DNA of 64,000 nt from Blattamonas nauphoetae (lineage: Eukaryota; Preaxostyla; Oxymonadida): assembly GCA_033064195.1 (NCBI GenBank), contig JARBJD010000077.1, positions 186,001 to 250,000 of the forward strand, written 5' to 3'. Below are positions 52,114 through 63,060 of the stretch, piece after piece (position 1 is the stretch's first letter; each line of letters opens with the position of its first letter). The notes below the pieces were generated by a model. The model searched no databases. It saw only the letters and a list, made by a program, of their open reading frames with translations, and was not told the origin of the DNA. The translations under genes and the position numbers were made by a program.

Positions 52114-54379
52114 TTGGCCTGTTAAGCTGTGTCCAGTCGAGGTGTGATTGTCCAGTCCAATGTCCAGTCTCCTATTTGGGCGTCGCAGCGCTGGTAAAAA
52201 TCTATTATGCTTTTGACAGCTCGATCTCAATACGAATCGTGGTTGGAGGGATGATATTAAAGAAAGCATCCACAGAATGCCTGTGAAAGAGGATATCTCC
52301 TGCCCACATACACGTGTAGAGAGTTGGGGATCGATTCATGAACAGCATGGGTTCGATCAAAGAGTGAATCTCACTCTTGGTGTTTTCTGCGTTCAGACAA
52401 GAAAAGAACGAGATACATACAAACAAATGGCATATCTCAAAGAATGAGGAATGAATGATGTGGGATCTGATGAAAACAGAATGCGAATGAATGTGCAAAT
52501 CCTCCTCTCCCTACTCTTCATGTTCTCTCGCTTTTATCATCTCCTCATCATGCTTCTTTGTACTCTTCTCTCGTTGTGTTCTTTCTCCAATTCTAGACGG
52601 CGTCTGTTTGTTAAGTTGAGTAGTCCAGATAAACATGGTGAGGAGTCAGATATAGTTCAGATTTGAAGATTTGCTGTTTCGGATCATCGCACGGGTTCGA
52701 CGAGACGATAAATTTCGAGCATCCTCTTTGTACGAGGAGTTGGAGTATCGCTCACTCGCCTGATATTCTTTTGACTCTCACAGAGTGTGGATGAAACCTG
52801 AATCGACAGCGTTGATTGATAAGTTGTTTGTTGGACACCATCTGCTTGGAACAATCACATTGGATCGATGGGAGAGAAGTTTCAGTGGTGACAAAGTTGA
52901 ATCAACTTGGGAGAAGATAGAACTATAAAAATGAATATCACACCACTTCCGAACTAAGTTTCGATTGAAGGAGATGAGGGGGGAGACTAGAAGGGGGTGT
53001 TTAATTCGAGAAATGTTGTCATTTATCCTTTTCTGTTCTTCGTTTGATCCTGGACAAGTTCGAAGTGTCGATGATGGTTGGGATGAAAGGGGATAATTAT
53101 GGAGTTTGCGCATCGATAGAATCGTTTTTTAATCACAAAGAGTAACTTAACACCGATCAATCGTCGGATATTGTTCGGATGCGTTTAGGTGAACTCGTCG
53201 TTCAACCAGTACAACTCCGCAAACATTGCTACATGTATTTTTCTAAATGGAGTGAATGAGAAGACGTTGAAAGTGGAGAGGTGGGAATCCACACTGTAGT
53301 GATTTTGTCCCCGTTCGAGAGATGTCGCGTTCACCACATCCAATTCTGACTCCTGTTCCTCATTGTCGAAGATCAAGACAGGAAGATGATGTGCTTCAAT
53401 TCCTTCTTCCTTGTTTTTCTCTCCTCCGCTTCTTTCCGCTCACCTTTAGATTCTTTCGCTATCTTCTCTTATCTGTTCCTCAGTCCCTGTTCAAATGAGA
53501 GAAGTGAATATAAGAGTGATGAAGGACAAATCAAATCAAAAAAACGTCAAAAAGAAAATAAGCGAGAGATGGCTACCGAAAATAGCAACTCCACCATCCT
53601 TGTGCATTTTGGGGCACAATTTGTCCATCATTGTGAAAGGTTCCTTTGTACACATTCGAATTTCTTTATCTTTCCACATGATGACTGTCGTTCGTTTCTT
53701 CTCAGAGCAGAAGGGGAACGAAAGATGGATTGTGTCGACTTGTCGCATGTGGATGAGTGATCACTCTGTTCCTGCGAGAGATTGAGATAGAGTGTGTGAA
53801 GGAGGTGTCAATACATTGAAAAAAAAGAGAGAAAACACTGTCAATGACGATTCAAACCGTTGTGAGTTTGGCCACATCCAGGGCCAGCAAAACGCAGAGA
53901 TGAAGACATTGCAGTGCCCAAACAAAGAGAGGAGATCTAATATTAATCAAAAAAGTGAGAGATAAGTGGTTAAATCAAACTGCAATCGGAATTGAGAATG
54001 AACTGTGTCCCTTAATAGGTGTCGATTGGACAGGCCAGGACTGGACAGTCCATTGGACTGTCCAATTTTGCCGACTCGTCAAAACCTCAATAAACGGGAT
54101 GCACTAATTGTGTAGACTTCAGAAAAAAAATTTCAGCGAAATGTCCAGTCACGTCCAATGACGTCCAATGGTGGGTGGATCAAGTCGAGATTCACACTTG
54201 GCTAAATATGATCAAATTATCTCCATTTCGCTATTTCTTAAGTGATTATTGTCATTTCTTTGTGAAAATGATTGAATGAGTGAATTGAGGATGAGAGAAG
54301 CAAGTCTAAAAATGAATGTCCAATAGAGGTCGATTGTCCAGTCCAACATTGGCAACGTCCAATCCAATTAACATGCCAA
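52114..54379. mobile_element. hAT-like element splitting a receptor gene
   Basis: Terminal inverted repeats: the left end TTGGCCTGTTAA (52114-52125) and, on the other strand, the right end TTGGCATGTTAA. A perfect 8-bp duplication CACACGGA lies at 52106-52113 and 54380-54387 (TCCGTGTG in the gene's direction). Subterminal zones are packed with GTCCAGTC/GTCCAATG motifs (52129-52175; 54015-54065; 54140-54170; 54315-54365). The 2266-bp interior has no recognisable transposase; a small frame at 53495-53785 is unassigned. Removing the element and one duplication joins CCG TGT G with GC CTG TCA, restoring PCGLSL as in the paralogue at 18980. This fixes both ends precisely. Confidence 0.85.
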
Positions 54380-56139
54380 CACACGGAATCATCATCGTTC
54401 CAACAATCGAAACAAAATACATTTTCTGTTTCTTTTCCAATGTGCTCGATGACTTGTTGGAAAGTGTTGGAACGAAGAGAGGCGAATGTTCAATTTCATC
54501 ATCCTTCATCACTGAGCATTCAGATGTCCACATCCAAAGATGAGGCGATGAGGGTCCATCTTCACCTCCAACTCCAGTCATCGACACTGTTCCATTGATG
54601 CACTTGACGTTTCGTCGAAGAGACGGCCATTCCAAGTTCGAAGGAGAATTCGAGCTGAATGTGCAACCAGACAAGGTCAGAGGAGCGTCTGAGATCGAGA
54701 TCGCTCCTTGCGGGATGTGCGTCAGATCAGTGTGCGAGAGTGAGGTTGGAGTCCCTTCAATCTCAATCAGGCTTCTCTCCCACACACACAGATCTGAACT
54801 GTCCCCAAAGTTCAATCCTGCTGGTGGTGCCAGAGATGAGAACACGGAGTTTCGGATCGTCAGCGAGTCTCCATCTCGAGCTGTCAACATCGTCCATCCA
54901 GAGCACTCCGAAATGTTCATGTCGCTGATCGTGCTTTCTCCAAACGAAGACAACTCCAAAAGTGCATTCGAGAATGTCTGCTTCGTCAGTTTCATGTCAG
55001 ACACGTTCAAGGCAGCGTTGGTCACAGACAAGAGTCTTCCCTCAATCGGTTTTGAGGATGTGGCTGTCATTCCAGTTAAACTCAGACTTCCTCCATCCAT
55101 GTGAACAATCGATCCATTCGGTGCAATTCCACATTCCACATGGAACTGAGAGGCTGTCACAGTTCCTCCCAAAATCCATAAAAGAATCGAGTTTGAGACC
55201 ATCGATGATCGGATCTCGATCTCTGACATTTCTGCCTTTCCAGCTGTCACTTTCAGGAAGCGAGCTGACGATTCTGATGTCGATGACAGTTCAAGATTCG
55301 AGAGTGTGAGCTTCGGGGATGAGTGAACAATCACCGCCTCTGTCGTTTGAGTCGATGGAAGACAGAATGTCAGCTTCGAAATCGTCGTGAAGTCAATGTC
55401 TTCAGACACCATTGAACCACCAGCAGACACAACACACGTGCTCAGTGCACTTGGATTCCCAGCAAATGTCAACTCGTCGGGAAGTGCGATCGATGTCGAC
55501 AGCGTCACTTCGTCCATCACAACAATCTTCTTCGTGTTCTGCGCTGACAGCCGAGTCAGCGACAGTTCAATCGTCGAACACCAAACACTGTTCGATCCAC
55601 ACTTCGACATGTTGTACCCAGAATCCGACACTCCAACTGGTCCTGAAGATGGAAGCAGATAAAACAGAAGCGATGCTGACAGTTCGATTTCTTCGTCCAA
55701 ACTCCACAAATCTGAAATGATTGAGTCGTCACTGTACGAGTTTTTGAATCGATCATCTCGAACTTTGATCCAGCTCGCCAGGTCATGGCCAACGAGAGAG
55801 ATGAAACAAGGATGTTCAGATTCCAGTCCTGTCATGCTGTTGAATGAAAGATTCGTCAGAGTGAAGTCGAAGAGAGGATCAGGATTGGATTCGACGAATG
55901 GAGTGAATGAAAGAGTCAGAATCGGCGAATCTTTCGATGATGACATCGACGAGAACTCGATCTCATCCAGCAACAACGACTTCCCGGTCTCCATTTCGGT
56001 GCTCAGAACTGTTCCATTTCCTGACGAGCGAGTGATCGATGAAACTGAACACGATTGAAGAGTGAGTGTCCCAGATGTGTGAGTGATCAGAGGAGACGAC
56101 GAGAGTTCAAATGATGAAACAGAGCACGATGGGCTGCCT
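54380..56139 (-). pseudogene. receptor pseudokinase, 5' half (split gene)
   Basis: Upstream half of the split receptor: beta-helix with a C....C module (KCGSNSVWCSTIELSL), strands such as LTLSNLELSS and LSLTGMTATSS, then the conserved pre-membrane block (VPTLSNKSSSTLEKKQ, GTMMIPC) found also in the 15.3- and 24.2-kb genes. The frame is readable from about 56139 (GSPSCSVSSFELSSSP) down to the transposon. Upstream of 56139 the sequence turns into a 19-bp tandem array and a SINE-like repeat, so the signal peptide and first helix segments are gone. The frame at 54306-54379 is read-through into the transposon, ending at a stop in its terminal region. Confidence 0.8.
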
Positions 56140-56145
56140 CAATTT

Positions 56146-56259
56146 GAAGTTGGTTTTCTCGAGTGCAGTTGGTTTTCTGAACTGCAGTTGGTTTTCTGAA
56201 CGACCGTTGGAAATCTGAACGACCGTTGGAAATCTGCAAAAAAAGTTGGTTTTTTTAAA
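56146..56259 (+). repeat. 19-bp tandem repeat, about six units
   Basis: Units of 19 bp based on GCAGTTGGTTTTCTGAACG with two sub-forms, GTTGGTTTTCT and GTTGGAAATCT. Unit starts at 56146, 56165, 56184, 56203, 56222 and 56241; the last is degraded. It lies between the broken 5' end of the receptor gene and the tRNA-like head of the SINE, and may be part of the inserted repeat. Confidence 0.75.
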
Positions 56260-56296
56260 CCTTATCGGTGTGGATATTTGATCAAAAAAAATTGTA

Positions 56297-56551
56297 CAAA
56301 TGGACGAGTTGGTAGATACAAAGACTTCCACTGTTGGGTCCCAGGTTCGAATCCCGGGATCTCCAACTTTTTTCTTAACAGGATTTTTCTGACGTGATCA
56401 TTCATATTTTTGTGAAATTATTGCAGTATTCATGATCGGATGAGTAATGTTCGACAATTGGATTGAATTGGCCTTTTTTTGAATCGGATCCTCCCACTTT
56501 CTCTTTAACTCTCCTCTCTCTGGTGTATACCGCCCTTTCAACAGGATATAT
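56297..56551 (+). repeat. tRNA-headed SINE-like element, copy 1
   Basis: The head has an A-box-like GACGAGTTGGTAGATAC (about 56303) and a perfect B-box GGTTCGAATCC (56344-56354), with a T-arm CCAGG/CCCGG around it and an outer ATCTCCA. The D-side and acceptor stem are shortened, so it is not a working tRNA. A 190-bp tail follows, ending at AACAGGATATAT (56551). From 56347 to 56551 it is identical, inverted, to 63796-64000. This fits a Pol III-transcribed retroposon; no LINE partner is seen in the window. Confidence 0.65.
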
Positions 56552-56608
56552 TCTGTACCAACAATCACAAAAATGAATCATGAGATGATACAATGAAACA
56601 GAGCAAGA

Positions 56609-58008
56609 ATGGAGTTGTGCAAATCGACGCGATTATCTTTCACCGAAACAGGTGCCATTTCAGTAATCCCTGTCCCAAAACCAACAGAGTCCCAAGGATA
56701 TTCCTCCATTTCAGCCAACTGCAATCTCACACCGCCTCCCCTTCCTTCTCAACCATACGTTAACCGTCAGATCCACGACTGGCATCGAGAGAACGCAACA
56801 CCAGCAAACAAAGCGGAGACAAGGCAACTGGCTAACCACGTGTGCACCTCACTTTGTCTTCCAGCAGGGGCATATCAAGAAGAGACCGAAGGGAATGAAT
56901 CCGATCTTTTCCACTCCCTCTTCTCGTACAGACCCAGCTCCCTTCCCACACAGAATCTCTTTTAATCGCATCTTTCCCAACCGGACACGAGAGATTTGCC
57001 GCAACCATTCTTCACAGTCAACCTGTCTCGAATCACCAACATCTCTGATGCATCTCCAGTCTTTCTCTCACTTGTGACACTTGTGAAAGAAGGAGCCGTC
57101 TTTGGAAAGTCTGAAACCCGAAAGGCCTGCCGATTGCTGGACAAACTTGCACCTGGGCCCAAGAAACTGTTCACTTGCGGCGAGATTCTGTTTGACCTCG
57201 TCCCATCACCGAATCGAACCTGTCGACTGTTCGCAGAAGCAATGGTCTCCCTTTTATCCTGTAGCAATGAAACAATATCATTTTCAGCACTTTCATTTCT
57301 GGATACAACACTAGAAATGGCCGACACTCGTGACCGACTCAAACTTGTGGAAGCCGAATTCTTCTGACTCCTCCGCTTTCATTCTGCGAGCAAGAGAATC
57401 ATCTGAAGCCTCAACACATAATTCTTCTCGTGAGAATCATTGTTCGCTGTCTCTCTCAACTCGGCGACTCCATCTATTTTAGGGACTTTTCTGTGATTCC
57501 AGAACAACTTCAGTTCTTCCACATCATCTTTTCGGATCTCCTTGTTCCACTTGAGGGTTTTCTGAGATTCATCTGTCGTCACTACTCCATATTCGACATC
57601 CACAATCCGACATCCAGCATTATGACTCTGCTTCTGGAGCCAATGCGATGCGCTCTTTCTACGAAGAAATTCACTCTTTCATGCTGCCCCCCTCTCTCTG
57701 TCGCCATCATAAATTGCTTCATTCACTTCACCACCGTTGAAATGATCGATCAAGGCCTGTCGTACCTGAGATGGACTCTGTTGATGTGGAAGGACGCAAA
57801 ACCCGAAGTGCAAAGGAGAAGCAAGGACATCATGGCCAGCTTGCGAGAGGAAGGTCTTGATGACTCTTTGGAGTTGGAAACAACATTCTCCTTTTTGCAC
57901 ACGAAACCACAGCGAATTTATTTCGGATCACTCGATGTGATGACATGGTTGGGTATGAATACACTGACAACTCAAATGCTCATTTTGGGGTCTCCACTGG
58001 CACAATAA
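56609..58008 (+). pseudogene. frameshifted helical-repeat family protein
   Basis: Belongs, as I recall it, to a very large family of alpha-helical repeat proteins in Blattamonas, recognised by the order of motifs: FLSLVTLVKEG (about 57060), RKACRLLDKLAP, FAEAMVSLLSCSNETISFSALSFLD, RIIVRCLSQLGDSIYFRD, QLQFFHIIFSDLLVPLEGFLRFICRHYSI, MRCALSTKKFTLSC, and near the end RSKDIMASLREEGLDDSLE. Two breaks are seen. A TAA at about 56963 lies between an N-terminal Pro/Ser-rich stretch and the family domain. A one-base frame change near 57364 follows VEAEF; the family-like continuation (LTPPLSFCEQENHLKPQHIILLV) is in the other frame, and no intron fits. It is therefore probably a recent pseudogene or carries a sequencing error. 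Function of the family is unknown; it is probably cytosolic. Confidence 0.65.
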
Positions 58009-58915
58009 CGAATCGACACTGAATCGCACTCGATTTGAAGAAAACTTAGTCCCTGACTGCCCCCACTATTTTCTCAACAGATGAGACAAAACCAAAAGAA
58101 ACCCATTTCTTGCAAAGAACGCCGAACGAGGTCTCATCGAACAGCAGATGGTTGTTAATGTGAACTTGTAGAAAGATCCGTGCAGACAGGAACAACTCGA
58201 TCTGGAACAACAATTTGTTCTTCCGTGAACATATTTTGCGACGCAGCTGAAGTTTGAAGCGGAGATCAAGAATGCTGAAGCCATCCAATTCTCGTCATTC
58301 TCTGCTGCCATCCCCAGATTGGTTGGACGGTTGAAACGCACTCGATTCAAATGATAAGGATTTCATTGTTTGCTGGAACCAGATAGTAAGTCATCCCCAA
58401 CTCCTGTGCTGCACAAATCCAGTTTGTTTTTGAACACTTCACCAACCAATATTTCGGAAACAAGACAATATCACGTCTTCAATTCATTCAGTGCATGTCA
58501 CAAGCAATCAAGAAAACAAAATATTCGCGAAAATAGGCTCAGAAACTGGTAAAGAATGGGTAAAACGATAATAGCCTCAGATCCCCTCCCCCGAATCTCT
58601 ATCGTCTCATGTACAGGCAAGAAAGGGCAGGACGCACAGAGAAAGACACTGCCAGAACAGAAAGCTACAGCGAGATTCAGCGCAGAACAGGACAGCCAAA
58701 TGATGACGAGCTTCGAAGCAGAACAGAACGCGGAGGAAGAAAGAGGATGGGACACGAACCAAAAGAAAGGGAACGGACCACGACGGCAGATCCACCCAAT
58801 CCGATCGGAGAAACAATCAGAAATGGCGCTTCTGCCTCGCAGCCACAGCCTTCCCCTTCGCGACGGATGTTGTCGGTGTTATCTTCTTCACACTCGCAGA
58901 ATGCACACTTTCGTG
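58009..58915. other. intergenic with degraded coding-like traces
   Basis: The plus strand at 58110-58350 reads as a stop-interrupted Glu/Gln-rich segment (EQQMVVNVNL, then FEAEIKNAEAIQFSS), probably a relic. The plus frame 58556-59209 is long because of high GC, but its second half is opposite the better minus-strand coding region; it is not called. Confidence 0.35.
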
Positions 58916-60289
58916 TTATGGGGAAGAGGGGGAGGGTGTGGGAGGGGTTGTGGGGAGCGAGACCAACTTTGGGGCTGGCTTCGAGTGTTGCGGCGAGCGC
59001 ATCCCATTCCCGCGCGAGAACCGGTGCATCGTCACAAGAACAGGACTCGGTGGCTCGTTCAAGTTCGCGTGGTCCTTCGGAGGCGAAAGGGGGTTTGTGA
59101 GTGTGGGCGACGAGGGGCGAGAGCGGTCTGTGTTGCTGTCCGCTGCCGACGGAGGGGTGTGCGGTGTGGGCGAGAAGAGCGGCAGGAAGTGCTGGTCTGT
59201 GTACAATGAGAGCGGGGTGGGGTTCAGTTCAATCACCGACTCGCTTTCTTCGTTCGTCGCGCACGTCGGCGAATCAACACGCGACGAGGAGGCCAGCGAA
59301 TCCAGTGACGCTGCGGACGAGACTTGTGAGAGTGTGGGCGGCCGGGCATGCCGTTCGGGAGTGGTGCCCGGCCGATCCTTGCCGTCGGAGGGCGTTTTGT
59401 TCGATTGTCCGAAGAGCTGACAGTTTCGGTTTCCAGCTTCCATCAATTCCAGAATCGTCGCATGCCCCAACAATTGTGCGGGCACATTCTGAACATTAAT
59501 CTGCGGCACGTCCAATCCGAGTGGAGTGTAGGTTCGGCAAGCGCTGGTCAGCGGCGGGCGACACGCGAAAGAAGCGGGCTCGTTTTCGCCAACTTCAGCG
59601 GCATTCGGTGTCTCCTCGCATCGCCGGACTGCAGAATCGATCCCGCTGGCTCCGTCCCGCTTGTCGGTTCACTCGTCTGCGGTCGTTTCGTCGACGAGCT
59701 CGATTTCGGTTTCACGACACACGGCGCCAGTGAGCAGGGGAACTTCACTTTCGGAGCAGTACGCACACTCGGCGCAGACTGAGCCAGTCGCACTGCCTGG
59801 TTGAACGACGTGTTGTGCAGAGTGAACGATTCCTGCAAAAGACGAGGCGTTTGCACAAGACGATTAATCACTCCAGCATGCTTCCTCAACCCCGAAACGA
59901 ACGATCCCTTCATCCGAGTCCGCCGGCTCAGCGACGTCACTTCCATCGCAAGCTCCACTCACCAACTGTAGCGCTGAATCAGAAAAATCGACTCAATCAG
60001 CATCACGCGGTTGTGCCCTTGAGGTGAATGAACCAGGATCACCCCGTCACCATCAAGTGCTTTGTCAAGAAAGCTGCACACACGGCTCACATGTTTCGCT
60101 GGCGATGCCAAGAATGTCGTTCCAGTTCCACAGATCACCACATGAGTGATTCGTTGCGTGTTCAGATACTGGCGAACGAGGAGAATGACGGCGAGAAGAA
60201 AACGAACAGCAATCGAAGAAGCGGCATCCTCATTCACCAAAAACAATTGAGGCATCAGCTTAGACACAGGCGTGGGTGGAGTACGTCGG
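58916..60289 (-). CDS. dual-specificity-phosphatase-like pseudophosphatase
   Basis: The exon at 59963-60289 (after an ATTAG acceptor; ends at a GTGAGT donor) encodes a DUSP-type core: KLMPQLFLVNEDAASS, QYLNTQRITHVVICGTG, VSRVCSFLDKALDGDG, then ILVHSPQGHNRVMLIESIF. The last corresponds to the active-site loop VHCxxGxxRS, but the catalytic Cys is Ser (HSPQGHNR) while the loop Arg remains, so hydrolysis is not expected. It resembles STYX-type pseudophosphatases in that respect. Downstream in the gene's direction, 59548-59958 and 58916-59515 read as a Ser/Pro/Thr-rich tail (MKGSFVSGLRKHAGVIN, then DVPQINVQNVPAQLLGHATILELM). Joins between these parts are not established, and the exons upstream may include 61720-61963. 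The role may be phosphoprotein binding rather than dephosphorylation. The core is clear; the gene limits are uncertain. Confidence 0.55.
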
Positions 60290-61620
60290 CTAATCACATT
60301 GACTGTGACGTGCATGTTGTGATAGTTGCTGTTCCAGTGAGGATGAACTGTGTCTGAAAGAGTGCGCGATGGAGAGTACGCCAAAAGTTGTCTCGGAGGT
60401 TGTTGAGCAGGATGTGTATGTGCAGGCGGTGACTGTCACATCGAAAGATGGGCCTGAAGCTGACATTTTTGACAGACTTCCTTGACATCGAGTGTGAGAT
60501 GAGGAGTGATGAGTAGTCGTAGGCGGAGATGAAAATCCATTCTCCAGATCGTCCGCTCGAACACTGACAGATTTTATCGAATTTTGAGTCGATGACAAGA
60601 CTTGAAGGTGGGAATTTGGATGGACATGAAATTGAGATCCCTCTGCCGTCATGTGTGGAGGATCACGTGGAGAACGAGCATTCTCTGATGATGGGAAGAT
60701 GGTCAGAGAGGCAGTGGGGGAGATCAGAGATCCGACAGACGCGGATGACAGGGTCGATGGAAGAACGACGATCAGTTTGGAGAATGCCAGATCATCCACA
60801 CACATTGACGTTCGTGGCAGCAAAGAGGTCAGATATGAGGCTGTGAGTCCGCTGGGGTCCAGGAACAGCGCCGCTCCATTCGCGGTAGCTGAACTGTCAG
60901 AAAATATTGTCGAGGTGATGGAGAGTTGTCCGCCTGTGACTGACCGAGAGAGCTCCTCCATTTGCAGCTGAACACGGCGCGAAGATCGAACTGGCAATGG
61001 TTTCTACCTTATCAGTGCCGATTGTTCCACTCAGGGCTTAGCCCGACCCAATCGAGACGAGAGAGGTGAACGAGCAGCTTGACATGGCCATGAATCCATT
61101 TTGGTCAATGTTAGTGTCTCGCTTGTTTCAGTGAAGGCAGAGTCCACAGGCAGTGTGATTGTGCGGCAAGTCGCGTCAGAGTTGACAGTGACGGTGATGC
61201 TCAACTGACCCGCCGCGGTGGTGGCTGTTTTAGATCTTGAAACACATTGACATAAACGACTGAAAGAGACACGGATTCAGTTAGTGTGGCATCGATGAGA
61301 GATGAGCTCGTTGACCCACAATCGGTGAAGGGAGAGGAAGAGAACGTCACTGTTCCAGTTGACTTTGTGATCGAGAAAAGGGTGGTTGTTGACGTCAGAT
61401 CGTTGATGATCGTCGTTGTGAAAGCTACATTGCCTATGGACGTGACGGCGAAGAGAGAAGAATGTGCAGTTGGACTGAGCGAGGCAAGCGTGTATGAAGA
61501 GATGGAGAGTGTTGCTGTTGATATGTGGGAGAGTATTGGTGAAACAGTGCAAGTCGTGAACGAGCACAGTCTTTTCTTGTTCAAAGAAAGCGAGATTTTG
61601 CCTTCCTGTGAACATCTGAG
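60290..61620 (-). pseudogene. beta-helix fragment within DUSP gene region
   Basis: Minus-strand reading with the strand pattern of the beta-helix family: TCTVSPILSHISTATLSISS, GTVTFSSSPFTDCGSTSSSL, GGQLSITSTIFSDSSATANG, AALFLDPSGL. It is broken into at least two frames with no signal peptide, membrane span or kinase-like lobe. It lies between an acidic exon (61720-61963) and the phosphatase-like exon (59963-60289). This is either an insertion of receptor-gene sequence into an intron of another gene, or the phosphatase-like exon has been joined to a decayed receptor. Confidence 0.5.
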
Positions 61621-61719
61621 CCTTATCACGGCGCGGACGTCCTCGCCAAAGTGGAGGAAATGATCGATGCAGTGGACGTCGAAATCGTAAGCCCAGCCAT
61701 CGCCTCCTGACACTCACAC

Positions 61720-62098
61720 CATCTTGTTCGACAGGATGTCGCTGTTCTTCCAGAGTTGATTGATGATGTCAAGATCATCGTAGTAGTCGACGAGGGATTG
61801 GAAATCAGCAGCAACCTTCTCAGCTCGTTCGCCAGCCTTCTCGCCGTCTGATCCTTCTTCCCGCGTGTTGGCGACTTCGACTGAATTTGTGTCGGTGCCA
61901 CATTCATCGGATATGTCGGAATCGACAAATAGAAACGCCAGTTGTGGACAGCATCGGCTGATCCTGTCTACTCCATCAGAATGCGAGGGTCAGTCTCGTA
62001 ATGCGGGAACCACACAATGTGTGCGTTGAGGGCAACTTGATGGGAGTTGGAGGACATGGGAAGAAAGTAGGGAAGTGGAAGATTGGGGTTTGTAGAAG
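61720..62098 (-). CDS. two exons of an unrecognised gene
   Basis: 61720-61963 (acceptor GTAGACAG before it, donor GTGTGA after it) reads LAFLFVDSDISDECGTD, an acidic linker, then FQSLVDYYDDLDIINQLWKN and SDILSNKM. Upstream, 61973-62098 reads PYFLPMSSNSHQVALNAH followed by IVWFPHYETDPRILME and a TAG just before the acceptor. The open reading and acidic-then-helical character suggest real coding sequence. I do not recognise the protein, and the splice between these two pieces is unresolved. They may be upstream exons of the phosphatase-like gene. Confidence 0.4.
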
Positions 62099-62325
62099 GA
62101 GGGTTGGGTGAAGTGGTGGATGTCTTCCTGTGGGTATCTTTGGTGCGAGATTGGCTCGGATTGATGTGTTGTTTCTGACTGTTTTTGATTGGTGTATGTG
62201 GGAGGCAGTGCGAAAGAACCAGAAAAATCTCGTTTGGTTAGCTGGTTGGCGCGAGATGTGGCATATTCTTCATCGAATGGCTGATTCTCTGATTGTTGCA
62301 GTGGACGACGATATGACTGGGAATT

Positions 62326-63060
62326 CTACGTGACAATGGCAGCAGACGATTGTTGTGGAAACTGTGGGTTGATGTGCTGTTGCTGTTGGTTCACAAAACC
62401 CTCCCTGTTTGAGAGGGAGTCGGGCTTCTGTTTGGCATACCGCTTTGCCTGTAAACGGACAGTGCTGTGCTCGTTCTGAGAAAGGAAGGGAGAGAAGTAC
62501 TTTTGTTGATCTGGGAAGGCAACAACAACTCGTCCAGAATCGACAAGCGGGTTCTGGACATCGTTGACCTTGTCTGGAGGGTGTTCGTGTTTGTTTCGAT
62601 TCTCAAGGGCTTTAACATGAGAATGGAGGGGATACGTCATAACATCGTCTGAGTAGAGAGGTGGGAGTCGAGTATCTTCCGCTTGCTCCTGTTGTGAGTG
62701 CATCAGAGATCTGATGGTCATCGGGAACTCCTGACTGGGCACATCTGCTTGGACATCTTCAAAAACAAGCACTTGTTGATTGTATGTCGGTTGCTGCTGA
62801 CGAGGAGGGTATTGATGGGCGAGAGATTCCACGATGATGGGATAGAACTCGTCCGAGTTGTAATTCTGGTCCCTCATCGAAGGATGCTGCCAATAGTGCA
62901 TGTGGCGAGGTCGAGGACGCCCAGACATTCCCATTTGTGTTGAGGGAGTCTTTTCAATGTCATCACCTGGCTGTTGGGGAAGACGTCGACGATGCTGTCG
63001 GGGTGACGTTCTTGACGATGCAAATGGGGATTGAGAATCGTCCCCCTCGACACCATCCAT
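62326..63060 (-). CDS. Gln/Pro-rich protein or N-terminal exon
   Basis: A 244-codon frame starting at ATG 63060 (MDGVEGDDSQSPFASS). It is low-complexity in composition: rich in Gln, Pro, Ser and His, with tracts such as PPRQQQP and NQQQQH, and no folded domain. A possible donor (GTAGAA) follows about codon 243, so it may be the first exon of the minus-strand gene continuing into 61.7-62.1 kb. No family is recognised; such tails are usually disordered regulatory regions. Confidence 0.5.
   Translation of the reverse strand: MDGVEGDDSQSPFASSRTSPRQHRRRLPQQPGDDIEKTPSTQMGMSGRPRPRHMHYWQHPSMRDQNYNSDEFYPIIVESLAHQYPPRQQQPTYNQQVLVFEDVQADVPSQEFPMTIRSLMHSQQEQAEDTRLPPLYSDDVMTYPLHSHVKALENRNKHEHPPDKVNDVQNPLVDSGRVVVAFPDQQKYFSPFLSQNEHSTVRLQAKRYAKQKPDSLSNREGFVNQQQQHINPQFPQQSSAAIVT

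Noticed and set aside
56114-56605. 13-bp direct repeat ATGAAACAGAGCA as target duplication of the SINE
   Set aside because: The copies at 56114-56126 and 56593-56605 match, but the receptor reading continues past the left one to about 56139, and the element's 3' end, fixed by the second copy, is at 56551, some 40 bases before the right one.
58556-59420. long plus-strand frames in the GC-rich stretch
   Set aside because: Opposite the better minus-strand Ser/Pro-rich tail; composition is low-complexity Gly/Arg/Cys as expected of a reverse reading.
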